Below are positions 12,101-24,718 of a stretch of DNA of 64,000 bases, piece by piece. Within the stretch, counting starts at the first letter, position 1; each line of letters begins with the position of its first letter. Below the pieces are notes generated by a model. That model had not been told where the DNA came from. It did not search any database and saw only the letters and a list, made by a program, of their open reading frames with translations. The DNA is from Cloeon dipterum (Eukaryota > Arthropoda > Insecta > Ephemeroptera > Baetidae). The translations under genes were made by a program, and so were the position numbers. Location of the stretch: positions 13,454,001 through 13,518,000 of the forward strand of contig NC_088788.1 of assembly GCF_949628265.1 (NCBI RefSeq), in the 5' to 3' direction.

Positions 12101-15100
12101 CAATATTTTAATTCAAATTTCTCTCTGTCTATTTTTTGTGATATATTAGGAAAATCTAAATGGATCTTGGTGGAGTATTGGTGTAACTCCTCCCTGGAAT
12201 AAATATAAGCAATTTCGTGTGATTTTGAATGTTTCTCATGAGACGGAATGATGTTTCAGATTATGTGGACGGCTCTGTCGTTAGCATTGGGCCTCGAGAT
12301 CCGCGGCGAGATTATCCGAGGAGTGCCCTGCATCAAAAGATACCACCAGCTCTTCTGTCCCTCAGCAGGCAACAGCTATCCAATGTGAGCATCATTATAA
12401 GACTGTGTGTTCAAATTGAAAGATCAGAGAAAAGCGTAGGCCTTGAGTCGCGCGGGACGCACCCCTGGCGTCCGCGAAAATAGAGCTCATTTTCCTTGTC
12501 GCAGCGGCTTCTCGCTATGACAAATCAGACACAGAAGAGATAAATAAATTCTAAGCTTAATTATTGTAAGTCGCTGAAGGCCGAGCTCACCTTGTACGTG
12601 ATTTGTAAGGAGCTTGTGCACTTTGCGAAAATTCCAATTGTAAGACGCAGAATTCGATTCATAGGCAATAAATCTTGATGTTGATACATCCGTAAAAGTT
12701 CAATGGCACCAATTGTAAAAACATTCGTCGCGGATGTTTCATAAATTATCACTCTTCCTGAGTCCACCCTTTTTGTCCATTCGGGTGGAATATCTTGCCA
12801 GGGTGACGTCAATCTCTTTTTCTGGCCGCTTATTCGAATCCAAAAACATCGGCGACTCCCTTTTTATTATCCATTCGTGAGCATGGCAGCAAATTTATGT
12901 GTATTTTCAACCATCCTCTCGGTGTGAGTCAATCGCTTATTTATCGCTTTATTCACTCAAAGCACTTGCACTCGGGACACTTGCCCAGGGAATATTTGAT
13001 CCTAGTTCCTTCTCGCAAGAATCCGGATAAAGAAAAAAGTCCGCTGATGTAATAAGATTAATTTTTAAGTTATGTTATTTTCTGCTCAAGTGACAGATTT
13101 TGGCAAGTTGTGAATCTTTCTGCATTTGAGTAGCCTTCGTGACATGAACTCGAAAGCTTATTATTTAACAATTTCAGCCTAACAAAATTAGGTTAAATAA
13201 CATCTAAATATTAAGAGAAAAATTGCCCGGTAAAACTCAAAAGTATAATGGCACACTCATCCAAAATCTTGATTAAACGAAAACTCGGTTTAAATAACTT
13301 TTAATTTTTATGAAATCTTTCTAATTTCCAACATTAAATCCCAAAAGTATCATCATTAATAGCTATATGCGATAATCAAATTAAAACCTTTTCCGCTGTG
13401 ATCTTAGTTTACACAGAAAAAATGTTTTCGCTATTAACTAAGCCGCAACATCCAAACATGTTCATTGTCAGCGAACGTCACATTTGTGTATGGCTTGGCC
13501 TGAAAATCCTGTTCTAATTTAGATGGAATTCGCTTGCTTTATAATGGTCCATTTCCTGAGAGTTAGACCTGCCGAGAAATCCAACACCTTACATCGTGTG
13601 GAGGCAAATTTTGGACCACATTTAAATAGTAGAGGCGCGTTAGTTAGTTTGGCAAGTGTTTCAAAGGCGCGGTAGACCTTGATGGAGCCACAAGGTTGGC
13701 CGGGTTGTCGCCCTGCCACTCTTCGAGCGCGGCACAGCCTCCACTTGTAAATGGGCTCCTAATGGGCACTCGCGCCGACTGGCTGAGAAAAAAGAAAGAG
13801 CCAAAATCATCTCTTGTAATAATCCGACGTCGAGTGCTTTACAGCCTGTGAGCATCAATTAAAACGCGGCTCCCAATTTATGGCTGTTGAGCTCGGACCG
13901 GCCAAAATTATACATGTGCTTTGCAAGCGAAAAGTTTGGTCGCTAAAAGAATATTTCTGGACTTGTTAAAAATAAAAATTAAATGCGAAATGTCAGTGAC
14001 CGCCGGCGAAGCGAGTACGCTGCTACTCTGCATACATGCACTTCTCGTGCGCGATTAATTTCAGCCGCTGTCGTCTCCTCCACAGGCAAAAAATGCAAAG
14101 GTCAGAGGTCAGATTGGACGACTTTCTAGCTGCAGGAATGTCTCTTTATAGAACTGCATTCTGCATAAGAGATATGCAAAGAAGTAAAAAAATAATAAGT
14201 GCTCAGTTGCTGATTACCATTAGCTGCCTTTCTTTGTGCGATTCTCAAGTATAATATTTTCAAATCACGAATAATAAACAATATTGCTCAAAAGGCCGAA
14301 AAAAGAGCTGTGATTTGTTGTCCACGTCAACACGAGAGAAGTGAAAAAGTAAAAATCGGATCGAGAGGAACTGAAATAAGTTGATAATTTGAGTTAAAGT
14401 ATAAAATTATTAAAAATACTTTGAGAACATATAACCATGAAAATGGTCAATTTAAGTGTCTTTGCTAATTTTAATTTTTACTCTACAAAACATTGCCAAT
14501 ATTTATAAAAATTCACGTGTCTAAAAACAATGAATAAATATTATTTTGTAATAATTTCATGAATTAAGCTTACAATTTTGTAAGTAATTTAAGTAAAATG
14601 GAATTAATCAAAATATTGTTTTCCAGTGATCGCATCGAACGGTTCATAGACGAAAACAAGGCGCTAATGAAACGAATGTACGGCGAGTTCTTGACGACGC
14701 CAGACTTCGGGCCACCATCGCAAAGTGGTCCAGGGCAAGAGGTCTTCAAATCCAAGGGGCGCACGAAAAGACAATCGCAAGGGAACAGTGGTGCAGGAGG
14801 ACTACCACCACCCTCTCCAGGCGATTCGTACTTCGCCGCGCAGGCGCGGCAGTCGAGACAGTCATCGGCCTCCTCATCAGCCTCCTCGGGACCGAACGGA
14901 CCTGGACCTTTCAGGACAAACCAGTCCAGCGAAAGTGGAAGGTAACTATTGCAGCAATGGTAAAATTATTACACATTTAAAAAAGCCAGCTTTTAAATTA
15001 TAAATCTGGTTTTCTAGGTAGTTTAAAATTAAAACGTTTAATCCCCATCATTAGGTTTTCTTTTTAATGTCGGATCCAAATTCCGAAATGAAAATCGTTC

Positions 15101-15735
15101 TCAAAATAATATGAAGACACAAAAATGTTACCACAAACCAACATTATTGTATGGCATGAATTTTTAATAGAGTCGAACCAAGAATGAGTGTTGGCGGTCT
15201 ATGGCCTTTTTTATTTTCTTTAATCTATTATTGCGATATACGCTCAATCTTTTTTTGACTTTATAAATGTGCAGTCAAAATTTGGGAACATTTTGAAATT
15301 TAATTTCCATTCTTTCGATTGCCACAGTTATACGAGCAGTTAAAAGTCGAATTTAGCATTAATCAATATATCATGCTTTGTAGGTTGGACTCCTGCGAGT
15401 CAAAGGTGGAGATCGTGACTCCGTACTGGGCTTCCAACAGTGCCGGCAAAATCAGAGCCATAGTCAACACCCAGCATTTTGAGCAGGCCATTCACCAAGA
15501 AGTGTGCTCGTAAGCCGTTAAGCACAGTGTGCTAAGTTGCACGATAAAATGCTTTCTTAATTGCAGGAAAGTGCAAACGAAACGCTGCTCCGGCGATTGC
15601 GGGTGTGAGCAGAAGTACAAATGGCACCGTCTGCTGGCTTACGACCCCGACAACGACTGCAAGGGCATCTTCATGGACTGGTTCCTGTTTCCCTCGTGCT
15701 GCGTCTGCCGGTGTGCACCTCTCGACGGAAAATAA
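9123..15735 (+). CDS. spz3: Spatzle-family secreted cystine-knot ligand, closest to Spatzle 3
   Basis: Secreted pro-protein of the Spatzle/neurotrophin-like family, ligands of Toll receptors. Five coding exons: 9123-9161, 12260-12384, 14627-14941, 15384-15509, 15567-15735; phases agree and they total 257 codons plus stop. The first 13 residues plus the start of exon 2 form a signal peptide ([13 protein letters not shown]). The pro-region holds [18 protein letters not shown] and then [21 protein letters not shown] furin-like site RTKR ends at residue 103, followed by a Gln/Ser/Gly-rich linker. The C-terminal domain is a Cys-rich knot ([20 protein letters not shown] ... EVCS ... [16 protein letters not shown] ... 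[13 protein letters not shown]). This domain is what I remember of Spz3 orthologues; the family call is sure, the paralogue number less so. Introns 1 and 2 are long (3.1 and 2.2 kb), unlike the tiny introns of the neighbours, which fits regulatory content. Exons 1 and 2 were found by splice phase and signal-peptide logic and deserve RNA confirmation. Confidence 0.88.
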
Positions 15736-16738
15736 CGATGATTTGAAATGGGAAAATCAAAGAACAGAGAGCTGGACTGTTCTGAATCAGAAACAAAGTG
15801 CGTAAAGAGACTGGCAAGAGAAAAATAACTGTTTTTTGTGAAAATATGATTTTGACTCGGAGAACAAGTGAAACAAACGAGTGTGCCTGATTCGGGTCAT
15901 AAGGTGAATGAGATTTAACGCTTCGATGCCGCCGATTTGTACATATTTATTTTAAATAAGGGTATAGTGTAAGATATAAACGAGCTTAATTGTACCTTAG
16001 AATAGCTGCGAGAAATTTGTTACACACGATATGCGTTTTTGAAAGTGCCTGGAGACTTTTAGAATGCACGATTTCTCGGCGGGCCAACTCTTAGATTTTT
16101 GCCGCAAACCTTGTTGGATGAATATTGATTGTAAAAAGGACAAAAATGAAGATGAATACTTTGAAAAAACGTATAAACGTGTTGTTTTATTGGTTTAATT
16201 ACCACGTGTGCTGGTGTTCTCGTGCGATAGATGCGTAAAGGTTGGCGAGACTAAAAATAAGAAAAAATATCTGCAACAAAAAATGCGTGCCACTACCGCA
16301 CGTTATTGCAACTAACCGATAATATAGTGATATTTAAACATTAAAAACGTAGTTGAGATGTAAACTAACTCAAATTTTGCACTGCGCATTTTAATTGATG
16401 GTTTAAAACACCATTGAGTTAAATTAAACGAATTAATGAGCCTTATTAAAATCTATATCAAGTTACACTATTAAGCCAAATTTAAATAAAATGAAGGTAA
16501 TTATCTGAAAAACTGCTTTGAAAATAATGACATGCACGTGTCTTTGTTTTTGAAGCGTGACCATGACGACGCTGTAGGTGGGGGAGGAGGTGACGCACAC
16601 CTGTCCCGCGAGCACCCCTCGCGCTCCGCAAGACCAGTCAGCAGCTCAAAGCAATAGTGAACATGGCATGCAGCTCGATTATTTTTGCTGTAAATATCTG
16701 CAGCTAGATTTTAGCTGATTTTTATGCATCAAGGCACC
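15736..16738. other. Spatzle 3' UTR and CEP290 promoter region
   Basis: About 1 kb between the Spatzle stop and the CEP290 start. The first part is AT-rich and probably 3' UTR, though I see no strong AATAAA. Around 16560-16640 there is a short GC-rich patch with CACCTGTCCCGCGAGCACCC, a likely CEP290 promoter. I looked for an RFX X-box (the palindromic motif common upstream of ciliary genes) and saw only weak half-matches. Confidence 0.5.
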
Positions 16739-19700
16739 ATGGATTGGGACTATTTTTTAGATATCAATTTTTCGGAGCTCAATAATGACAGCAAAGAAGA
16801 ACTTTGTGCGCAAATCTCCGACTGTAGAATTGAAGAGGGCGCGTCTGAGGAAGAAATCAGAAAGGTTTTTGGCTTGGCACAAAAACTTCTTCGGTTTAGA
16901 GGAGTCCAGGTGAATCACTTTTTTCTAATAATTAAAAATTTTCTAAACGAAATTGAAAAGATTGAAGAGATTAAGAACGAACATTCAACAACGGTTGAGA
17001 AGTTAAGACAAGAAAATGAAGAACTGGAAAGCCAGGCTAGCTCAAGCAAGAACTCTCGAAAGGGTTAGTGATTTTAAGATCTATATAGCGCCTGATCATA
17101 GATTTTTCCGATTTCAATAGCTAGTGAAGCTAGACACGAAGCAACCCGTTTATTGAAGCAGAATAAAGAGCTCTTGGCAGAGCTGGAAGTTTTGAGAAAA
17201 AAGCACAAAGGAAAAGATCCGATGCTTGATAGCGAAGTAAACATTTATATTATGAAACAAGGACATATTTTAATTATAAAATTAGGAGGATGACTACAGG
17301 GCTGAGAAGGAAAAACAGAAAATGAGGAAAACGGTGGAGCTGCAGACGGAACATATTGGAAGTCTTTTATCTGATTTGGAGGTGAAAATTTGTCTCTGAA
17401 TACTCGGCCAATATTGACCTCACTTAATTTCAGGGCGCAGAGGCAGAAAATGCAAACTTAAAACAGCATATGTCGAATTTGCGTGACAAGTTGGCAGAGG
17501 CGACTGACGCTTTGGCAGAAACAACTTCGGATCTCACCGACAGTCAAAAAGTTAATGCTGAGCTAAAAAGTAAAAGCAATTTTAAAAGGGTCAATAGTTT
17601 ATCCTATACGTTTTAACAATTAAAGGCCGCATAAGTGAATCAAGAGACGAGGTCGAAAGTCTGCGGCGACAAATTTCAGAGCTTGTTGATCAGAGAAGCC
17701 AACTGGACGCGCAACTCCTACAGTTCCAACAGGCGATGGAAAGTCGAGTTGAAACATGGAAGGTTAAATTAATATTACACAAAATCCGCATCGAAGTATT
17801 CACATAAAATAATTTCAGAATTTCATGGATAAAAAAGACAGCGAAATATCGGATTTAAAACAGCAACTCCTATTTTCCCGCCCAGAGCAGTATACTCATC
17901 TGCAAGAAGTTGTTTCGGCAGTGACGCAGGTTCCATAAAATAATAAAATAAAAAGCAACACTGATTTATTTTAATTAATCTAGTCTCTGGCGGTGAGAGA
18001 TCAACAAGTTAACGAACTGAGCTCTCGTTTAGAGGAGGCGACAAAAGATTTGGAAGAGAGTTCGGAAGCCTTGGAGAAGTTACGCAGCAATAAGTACAGT
18101 ATTTTAAAGTATGGGAAATATTACTTAAGGCTGCCACTAGGGGTGATGGAGAGTCGAGAAAGTTATGGCAACAATTGCAAAGAGCGGTTAAAAGAGAAAG
18201 ATCGCTCGAAACAAGAATAGAAGAGGCTGAGAAAGACGCGTTATTGCGTGGAGAACAGGTATTTTAAGCGAAAAATCTATATTTTTTTGGAGAAAGACAA
18301 ATATGTTTAACTTACAGGTGACTGTCTTGTCAACGCAATTACAAAAATTAGAGCAAGGGGAGTTCGGACTCCCTGAAGCTCTTGCTGAGGCAAGAGAGCT
18401 GAAGCGGAACCTTGCAATCAGGGATGCAGACATTGCTCGGCTTATAAAAGCTACAAACCAAATGCAGGCCAGCCTAGATGAGCTTGCAGACCAGAATCTA
18501 GCATTAAGGTTGCGAAAAAAATTAATATAGCAAGCAAATTCTGATGTCGATTCCAATTTTAGGGAAAGATTTGGAGTTACAGAGGAGGAAATTGACGTCA
18601 GTGGTGTCCGCGAACGACGGGCAAGTGAACGACAGCGGATCGAATCATTGTTGAAGCAAGTCGCAAATTTAGAGCAGGAAAAAGTTTCCCTAAAACTACA
18701 GGCATGAAATTTTATCAGCTTGATAACGATTTAATTTTAACCTTTACATGGAAATTAGTTGCGGGAGGCAAAAAAGGGGAAGTTTATCGCAGAAAATGAC
18801 GAAGAAGCGACGCTCAACGACAACGAGCAGTTTGACGTAAAAATGGTAATAGAGGAAAATGAAAGTCTGAGGAAAGGCATGCATGAAATTCTTGAAAGTA
18901 TTCGGCAGCAAGATGGTAGGTATATGGATATCATTAAAGAGCAAATCGAATGAAGAACGATTTACAGCGAACAGTGACATCCACCTTGAGTCCAACTGTT
19001 TGGAGCGGCTATTAGAGGCTTTAGACGCCCGGCACGTGGCCGGTTGGTACCACCCTGCAATGAGGCTGCAAGCCCAGTTGCATACCGTTCAGGGAGTGGC
19101 CGCAGAGTTAAGAGAACAACTTCGTATCGCACGGTACCATTCATATAACAATTGATAAAAAAAGTTCTGAATATTTGACTTAATTCTGCAGGGAACAAGA
19201 GAGGGAATGGAAGCAGCACGTCGGCCTTGCGTTGGATCGGGGTGAAGGGTTCAGAGCGGCTGTAACAGACGAGGCGGATAATCGTCCAGCTTCTCAAAAG
19301 AGGATGTATATTCAACAAGAAGGAAAAGTTAGCTTTCAATACTGTGGCGAAATGATATTCTTGATATAAATGAATTTTTAAAGCCCAAGACCTCAGATTG
19401 GAGCAGCGAAATGAGGAATTTACAAGGGGAACTGAAAGGGCTGTTCAATGAAGTGTCTAAAAGCCTACCTCTGATTGCTAATGTTCGACGAGAGCACGAA
19501 GAAGAGTTGGCGGCTCAAATATCTGATCTGCAAGACTCTATTGAGGAGTACAAAAGGCATTTGGACGGGGAAAAAGACCATTCAGTTGCTGTATGCGCAG
19601 CGAAATGCGCCACTCAGAGGATTGCAGAGCGATCTGCTTTGAGGTAGATAAATTGGCTCACAATTTAAAACGTGTGCGCGTTAATTATTATCCCACAGGA

Positions 19701-22700
19701 AATGTCACAGTCTGGAAGCAGCGAGAAAAAATCTAAGCGAGCGATTGGAAAAGGAATCGGTCGAATCAGTTAAAAGGGAATCTGTTCTTGGACGTGAAAT
19801 TGCTGCTTACAGAGAAAACGAGGTTATTTTTAGATTCACTCTCCTCATTTGCGATTAATAACGTAGCGATTTAAACTACAGATAACTCTTCAGAATAAAA
19901 TAAATAAACTGACTAATTTGTTGGACCGCTGTGTGCCAATGGAAGAATACAAACAAACGCAGAACGAACTATCAAATGCAACCGAAACGTTGAGGCAAAC
20001 ATTACTGGAGAAGGGCAATAATGTAGTAGTGATTAAGAATTGTTTGAAGAAAATTAAAATTAATCAATTTAGGACAACGAGAGTGGAGTCTTGAGGGATT
20101 TGCAGGAGAAAGTGAAATACTTTGAATCGAAGGCTGAGAGTCTTACCAAGGAGCTGGAAAAAGACAGGGCTAATCTCAGAGTCATGCAGGCGCAAGGCCA
20201 ATTCCCCGATAGTGATCAACAGGTTAAAAAAAACAAATTGTTCTCACACGATCATTAAATCGCAACAACTTTAATTTTCAGCTTGCTGCATTAGGACAGA
20301 AATTGAGTGCTTTGGAAATAAGCGAATCAACGTTAACGAAAAAAGCTGAGCATGCGGAAAAAATGTACCAGCTCGCAAAAGGTATTATTAAATTGGTAAA
20401 AAATTATTTTATTGAAGTGTCTAAAACTAGCTCAAGTGATTGAACTTGAAGAAGAAAAGCGTGAAATGGAACATCTGTTATTGAAAAATTACTCGATAAA
20501 AGACTCAGAGCTAGCAATTAGTGAATTCAAACAAATTCTAGATGTTCAGGTAAGAGTTTTCCAGATACGTATATCAAAACTATTTAAATATTTATGAAAA
20601 GGATGACTTTGCGAAAGTTACAAAACTCGAATCTGAACTGGATTTATCCCGACAAGAAATCAACTCTTTAAAAAACATAATCAACAGCAGAAATGTTGAA
20701 ATGGACACGATTAGAGAGCTCAATCAGCAGCTTCAAAGTTCTGGAGACTTACAGGCTACTTTGGGTACGATAAGTTTTTTATGCGAGTCAATTCGCTTGA
20801 CGCCTTTTGGTTTCAGGACGGATCACAGAGGATATTTTGTCACTCCGGTTAGAGCTGGAAAATGTTAAATTTAAACTACAGGAGAGTGAACGATTCGTTG
20901 AAGAAGAAAAGAGAAAAAATAAAAAATTAAAGACAATGTTGAAGACCATGCAAGGGGACCACTTTGACTCTGCCATTGTAATTCACAGCAGAGAAAGGTT
21001 AGTTGAGCACATTTGTATAATATATTAGAATAAATTATAAAAATATTTTAGGATCTACAAGAGGAAGCTGCTCTCAATTTGCTCTCGGCACACGGCGTGC
21101 GTTCCTTTGTCAACATTCGAACTTGCTTCAAAGTGGTTGGCATCAACTAGGAGTGAATTAGACGCAACCAAAGCTGAGCGAAAGGCGTTAGAAGTTAAAG
21201 TTGCTGATTTGGAAACTGAGTTTGAAAAATTGAAGATAGTTCAAGCCTCACAGAATGAACCTCAAAGCGATCAATTACAAGAATGGCAGTCACGAATTTT
21301 GCAGTTGAGGATAAAGGTGCGTTTGCTCTTAATTCATGAGTAAAAATTTGAAGATGGAACATCTATATAGGAATTGGAGAGCTCGAGGAAAGCAGAACAC
21401 CTGGAGAAAGAATGCAATGATCTCAAGTGCCAAGTTGTCAGTTTAAAAACTCATTCAAGGATGCTTGAAGATGAGCGACTAGAGCTAGAAAAAAATTGGG
21501 AACAACGACTAATGAATTTGGAAGTAATTAATTAATTTCTTAGATTATTGATCTCATAATTGATGTTATTTAATATTTTGCAGTTTGAAAAATCTATGAG
21601 TGGAGTAGAAAATATCGAAAAGCCCATTGACAAATCCAAGCAGGAGCCAGAAATGGTCGTCGAAGAGCTGGATGATCCTCAACAAAAAGAAGAGAAACCA
21701 AACCAAAAAACCCACCCACATAAAAAATTAATACGAAGGGGTACTTTCACATCCCTCCATGACAACACTGATGTGCTTAAAAAGGAGTTACAAAGCAAAG
21801 AAGAAAGAATCTCTCATTTGGAAAGGATGGTCGACGGTCAGCAGGGCGACTCAAGAGCTAAGCTTGCCCTTGAAGTGCGTTCAATGGTAGAATGAAGACC
21901 GGAATTTTAATTAAAAAATTCACTTTCAGGCTATGGTTGCCAGTTTATCCGAGTTGGTCTCTCTAAAAGAGGCAGCTGTGGTGCGGGCCCGGCAGCGCCT
22001 GAAGGAGGCTCACGACGAGCATTCAAATGTTACCAAAGAATTGAGAAGGCAACTTTTTGATTTGCAAAATTCCATGGCAAAGTAAAAAGAGTTATTGAAT
22101 TTGTAATCCCATATCAACCTTAAGCATTTTAGACTGGAAGGGAGTAAAGTTAGGGAGCATACAGCCCCGGAAGTATCGCAAGGGCCAACAGTAACCAAGC
22201 TTTTGACTCAATTGCACACTGTCGAGGATGAGCTCAGGGTTTCCAATCACAGTGCAGGGACTTTAGCAGGACAGCTAAAAACCCTGAGTGGAGAATTGCA
22301 AAAGTGGAAAGACCTTGCAGAAGCCAGACAGACCAAGCTACTGTCTCTTCAAGAAAGGTAATGGAAAATTGTAAACTCAATGCTTTTCATTTTTAATTAA
22401 CACGATTAAAAAGATTTGAGGAAGAGGAGAGTCAAGCGATGGCTGGAAGATTTTCAAATATCAGGATTGCTGAAAAAGCTGAGGTGACTTGTAGCCCTAA
22501 TATTTTGCAATTTTAATTTTTTTAATCGATGGTAATATTAACAGACAGAAAGATCTGAAAAAGAATTGAATTCAGCCCGTTCCAATATTGAGTTGGCTCG
22601 GTCTCGTCAGGAAGTGGAAAATCTGCGAGAAATGGTTGCAAATATGCAAGAACAAATCAAGAAATTGCAAGGGAAGGTATATGAATTAATTAAACAATCT

Positions 22701-24137
22701 AAGGATACAATAAACTTACAAGAATTCAAAGGTCAACGAAAGAAGGCGGCGCTCTCAAAGTTTTTCTTTGGAAAGGCCAGAAAAACTTACTTCCGATCCA
22801 ATTCCTAAAGTAGTGGAAAAACCTCCCATGCAACCGAGGTTTGAAAACGCGAAGGTAGCCTCCATTATCAGCAAATTGCAGACCCAGGTCAAACAACTCC
22901 AGGAAGAAAATGAGTCATATAAAACCAGGGAACAACTAATACTCGACCAAAGCAAAGCAAAAGTGAGAAGTTAGCAAAAATGAATTGTTTTAAATTTTAA
23001 AAACGAATTTACTTTAGACAAGCGAAGTTGTATCGAGATGGGAGGAGAGAAAAAAACTGCAAGTGAAATGCGACAAGCTCAAATTAAAGTTGGAAGAATC
23101 GGAGGCAACTTGTAAAAAACTGAAGGAAAGTAATCTAGCTTTGCGCACCTTGATTGAGCGATTGGAACGCGAGAAAATTTTATTGGACACGCAAATCAGG
23201 AGGAAAACAAATTCAGTCACGATTGCAGAAAAGTAAAATTGAATTATAAAATTGGTATATGTCAGTATCAGACACTTTTCAGGCCAGTTTCAGCTGAAGC
23301 TCAACTTGCCAAATTACGCACAAAACTAGCCACAAACGAGGAAGAGTGTGCAAGCTTGCGTCGACAGTTGGAACACCATAAAAGAGTGGCTGACGACGTT
23401 CCCAGGTTCAGGGCGGAACTTTCGACCCTTCGAGGAAAGTATGAAACGCAGCGGGAGTCGGCAGTGCAAATGCAAAGCAAAATTGCGCGACTGGAGGCGA
23501 CGAATTTGGAGCTCAATCTCAAAGTCGACGATTTGAGGAATTCCAGCAGAAATACTGACGTAATAGATTAATTGTAACATATTTTCAAAAGACACCCATT
23601 ATTAAAATCTACTTTGTTGGTAGAGGGGAGATGACAGTGACGAAGGAATGTCGCGAGAAGAGTTGCAACGAACTGTTTTAATGCTTGGACAGCATGTGCG
23701 AAAACTTCAGGAAAAATTAAGAAGTGCTCGAGAGGTAAAATTAGAAATTAATTAGAATGCTGAGATCTAGACTAGAATTATTTTAATTTTAGGGTTCTGG
23801 AGATTCTGCATCAGCAGAGGCTAGCCAGAAACTGCATACAGCTTTAAGAAGGAAACTTTCGCTTGAAAATGAAGTTTGTAAGAGTTAAAAGAATTTTTGC
23901 AAGTTATACAAAATAACACGTTACCGTTGATTTTAGCTCAGTTAAAACATGAGCGAACTGAACTAAGCGCTCAGTTGCACCAAAAGGTTAAAATTTTGGT
24001 TGAAGTGAGAGCAGCATTACAAGAGGCGTCGCTGAGGGAAGCAGCACTTAAATCTGAGGTAAATCTGTACTAGAAGTTAAAGATCTTAAAAATATCCACT
24101 TCAATTCCAGATTGCGAGTTTGAGAAGAATGAAGTAG
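16739..24137 (+). CDS. Cep290: CEP290 homologue, ciliary transition-zone coiled-coil protein
   Basis: Long coiled-coil scaffold that bridges microtubules and membrane at the transition zone of cilia. Exons: 16739-17063, 17121-17236, 17286-17381, 17434-17569, 17626-17762, 17819-17929, 17984-18093, 18141-18258, 18318-18508, 18563-18701, 18759-18915, 18968-19133, 19192-19327, 19384-19643, 19699-19822, 19882-20022, 20073-20222, 20282-20381, 20431-20549, 20602-20764, 20817-20997, 21052-21316, 21371-21523, 21584-21874, 21930-22081, 22133-22357, 22414-22483, 22545-22676, 22732-22962, 23018-23232, 23283-23559, 23624-23734, 23793-23877, 23937-24058, 24111-24137. They join in frame to about 1843 residues (human about 2480, so shorter). 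Diagnostic blocks: GEFGLPEALAEARELK, LADQNLALRERFGV, ENESLRKGMHEILESI, LERLLEALDAR. I chose the ATG at 16739 (ACCATGG, giving MDWDYF) over one 15 bases upstream. Exon 1 may contain a 51-nt intron (16910-16960). The intron after 18701 has a GC donor. AATAAA follows the stop at 24155. Confidence 0.93.
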
Positions 24138-24718
24138 CGTTGGTTTTATAAGACAATAAATCTAATAAAAATAATTTTGTGACTCAAGAATACAATTTAA
24201 TTTATCAGCAGGCACCTTTTGCAGCAATATAGAAATCCATTTTCCTAACATAAACACTAGACTGTGATATATTATGGTGAATGCATAACAATCCTATTTA
24301 AAAGCATAACAACATAAACTATTGTAATCTGCGACGTAAATTTCTACTTTACTGACGGGACGAGTAATCGCAGAAATTTCGATAGCATTCTATGTAGAGC
24401 GTGAAATGCTCATTTAATTATCACATATTAAGTTGAAAATCCCAGGAAACGTCACCTTCCTCGATTTTTTTTCTCGACCAACCCTCCCACATTGCTATCT
24501 TCGACCAGCACAGCCAAGCAGCCCTGGCATTGGCGTCGTGGAAATAAAACAGGGACAGGAAAATGTGTTAAAATTTTTACAGAACTCATTAGCAGTGCAT
24601 ATCAGTGACGTCCGCCCTTGACAGTTCCCTCCGCTTTTAATTTTTCTTCGGTGAAACGATTTCATTCCCGCACCTGATAAAACAAACAAACCACATCGGT
24701 GCGTATTCCTTTTCAGTC
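24138..24718. other. CEP290 3' end and astacin promoter
   Basis: AATAAA at 24155-24160, 18 bases after the CEP290 stop, is the likely poly(A) signal. The rest is AT-rich until about 24460-24715, which is somewhat richer in GC and contains TGACGTCC near 24606. It should hold the astacin promoter and leader. No other gene is seen. Confidence 0.5.

Noticed and set aside
18090-18235. Apparent premature stop in CEP290 after ERLKEKDRSKQE
   Set aside because: That frame comes from reading through a 47-nt intron. Splicing 18093 to 18141 gives the continuous coiled-coil frame.
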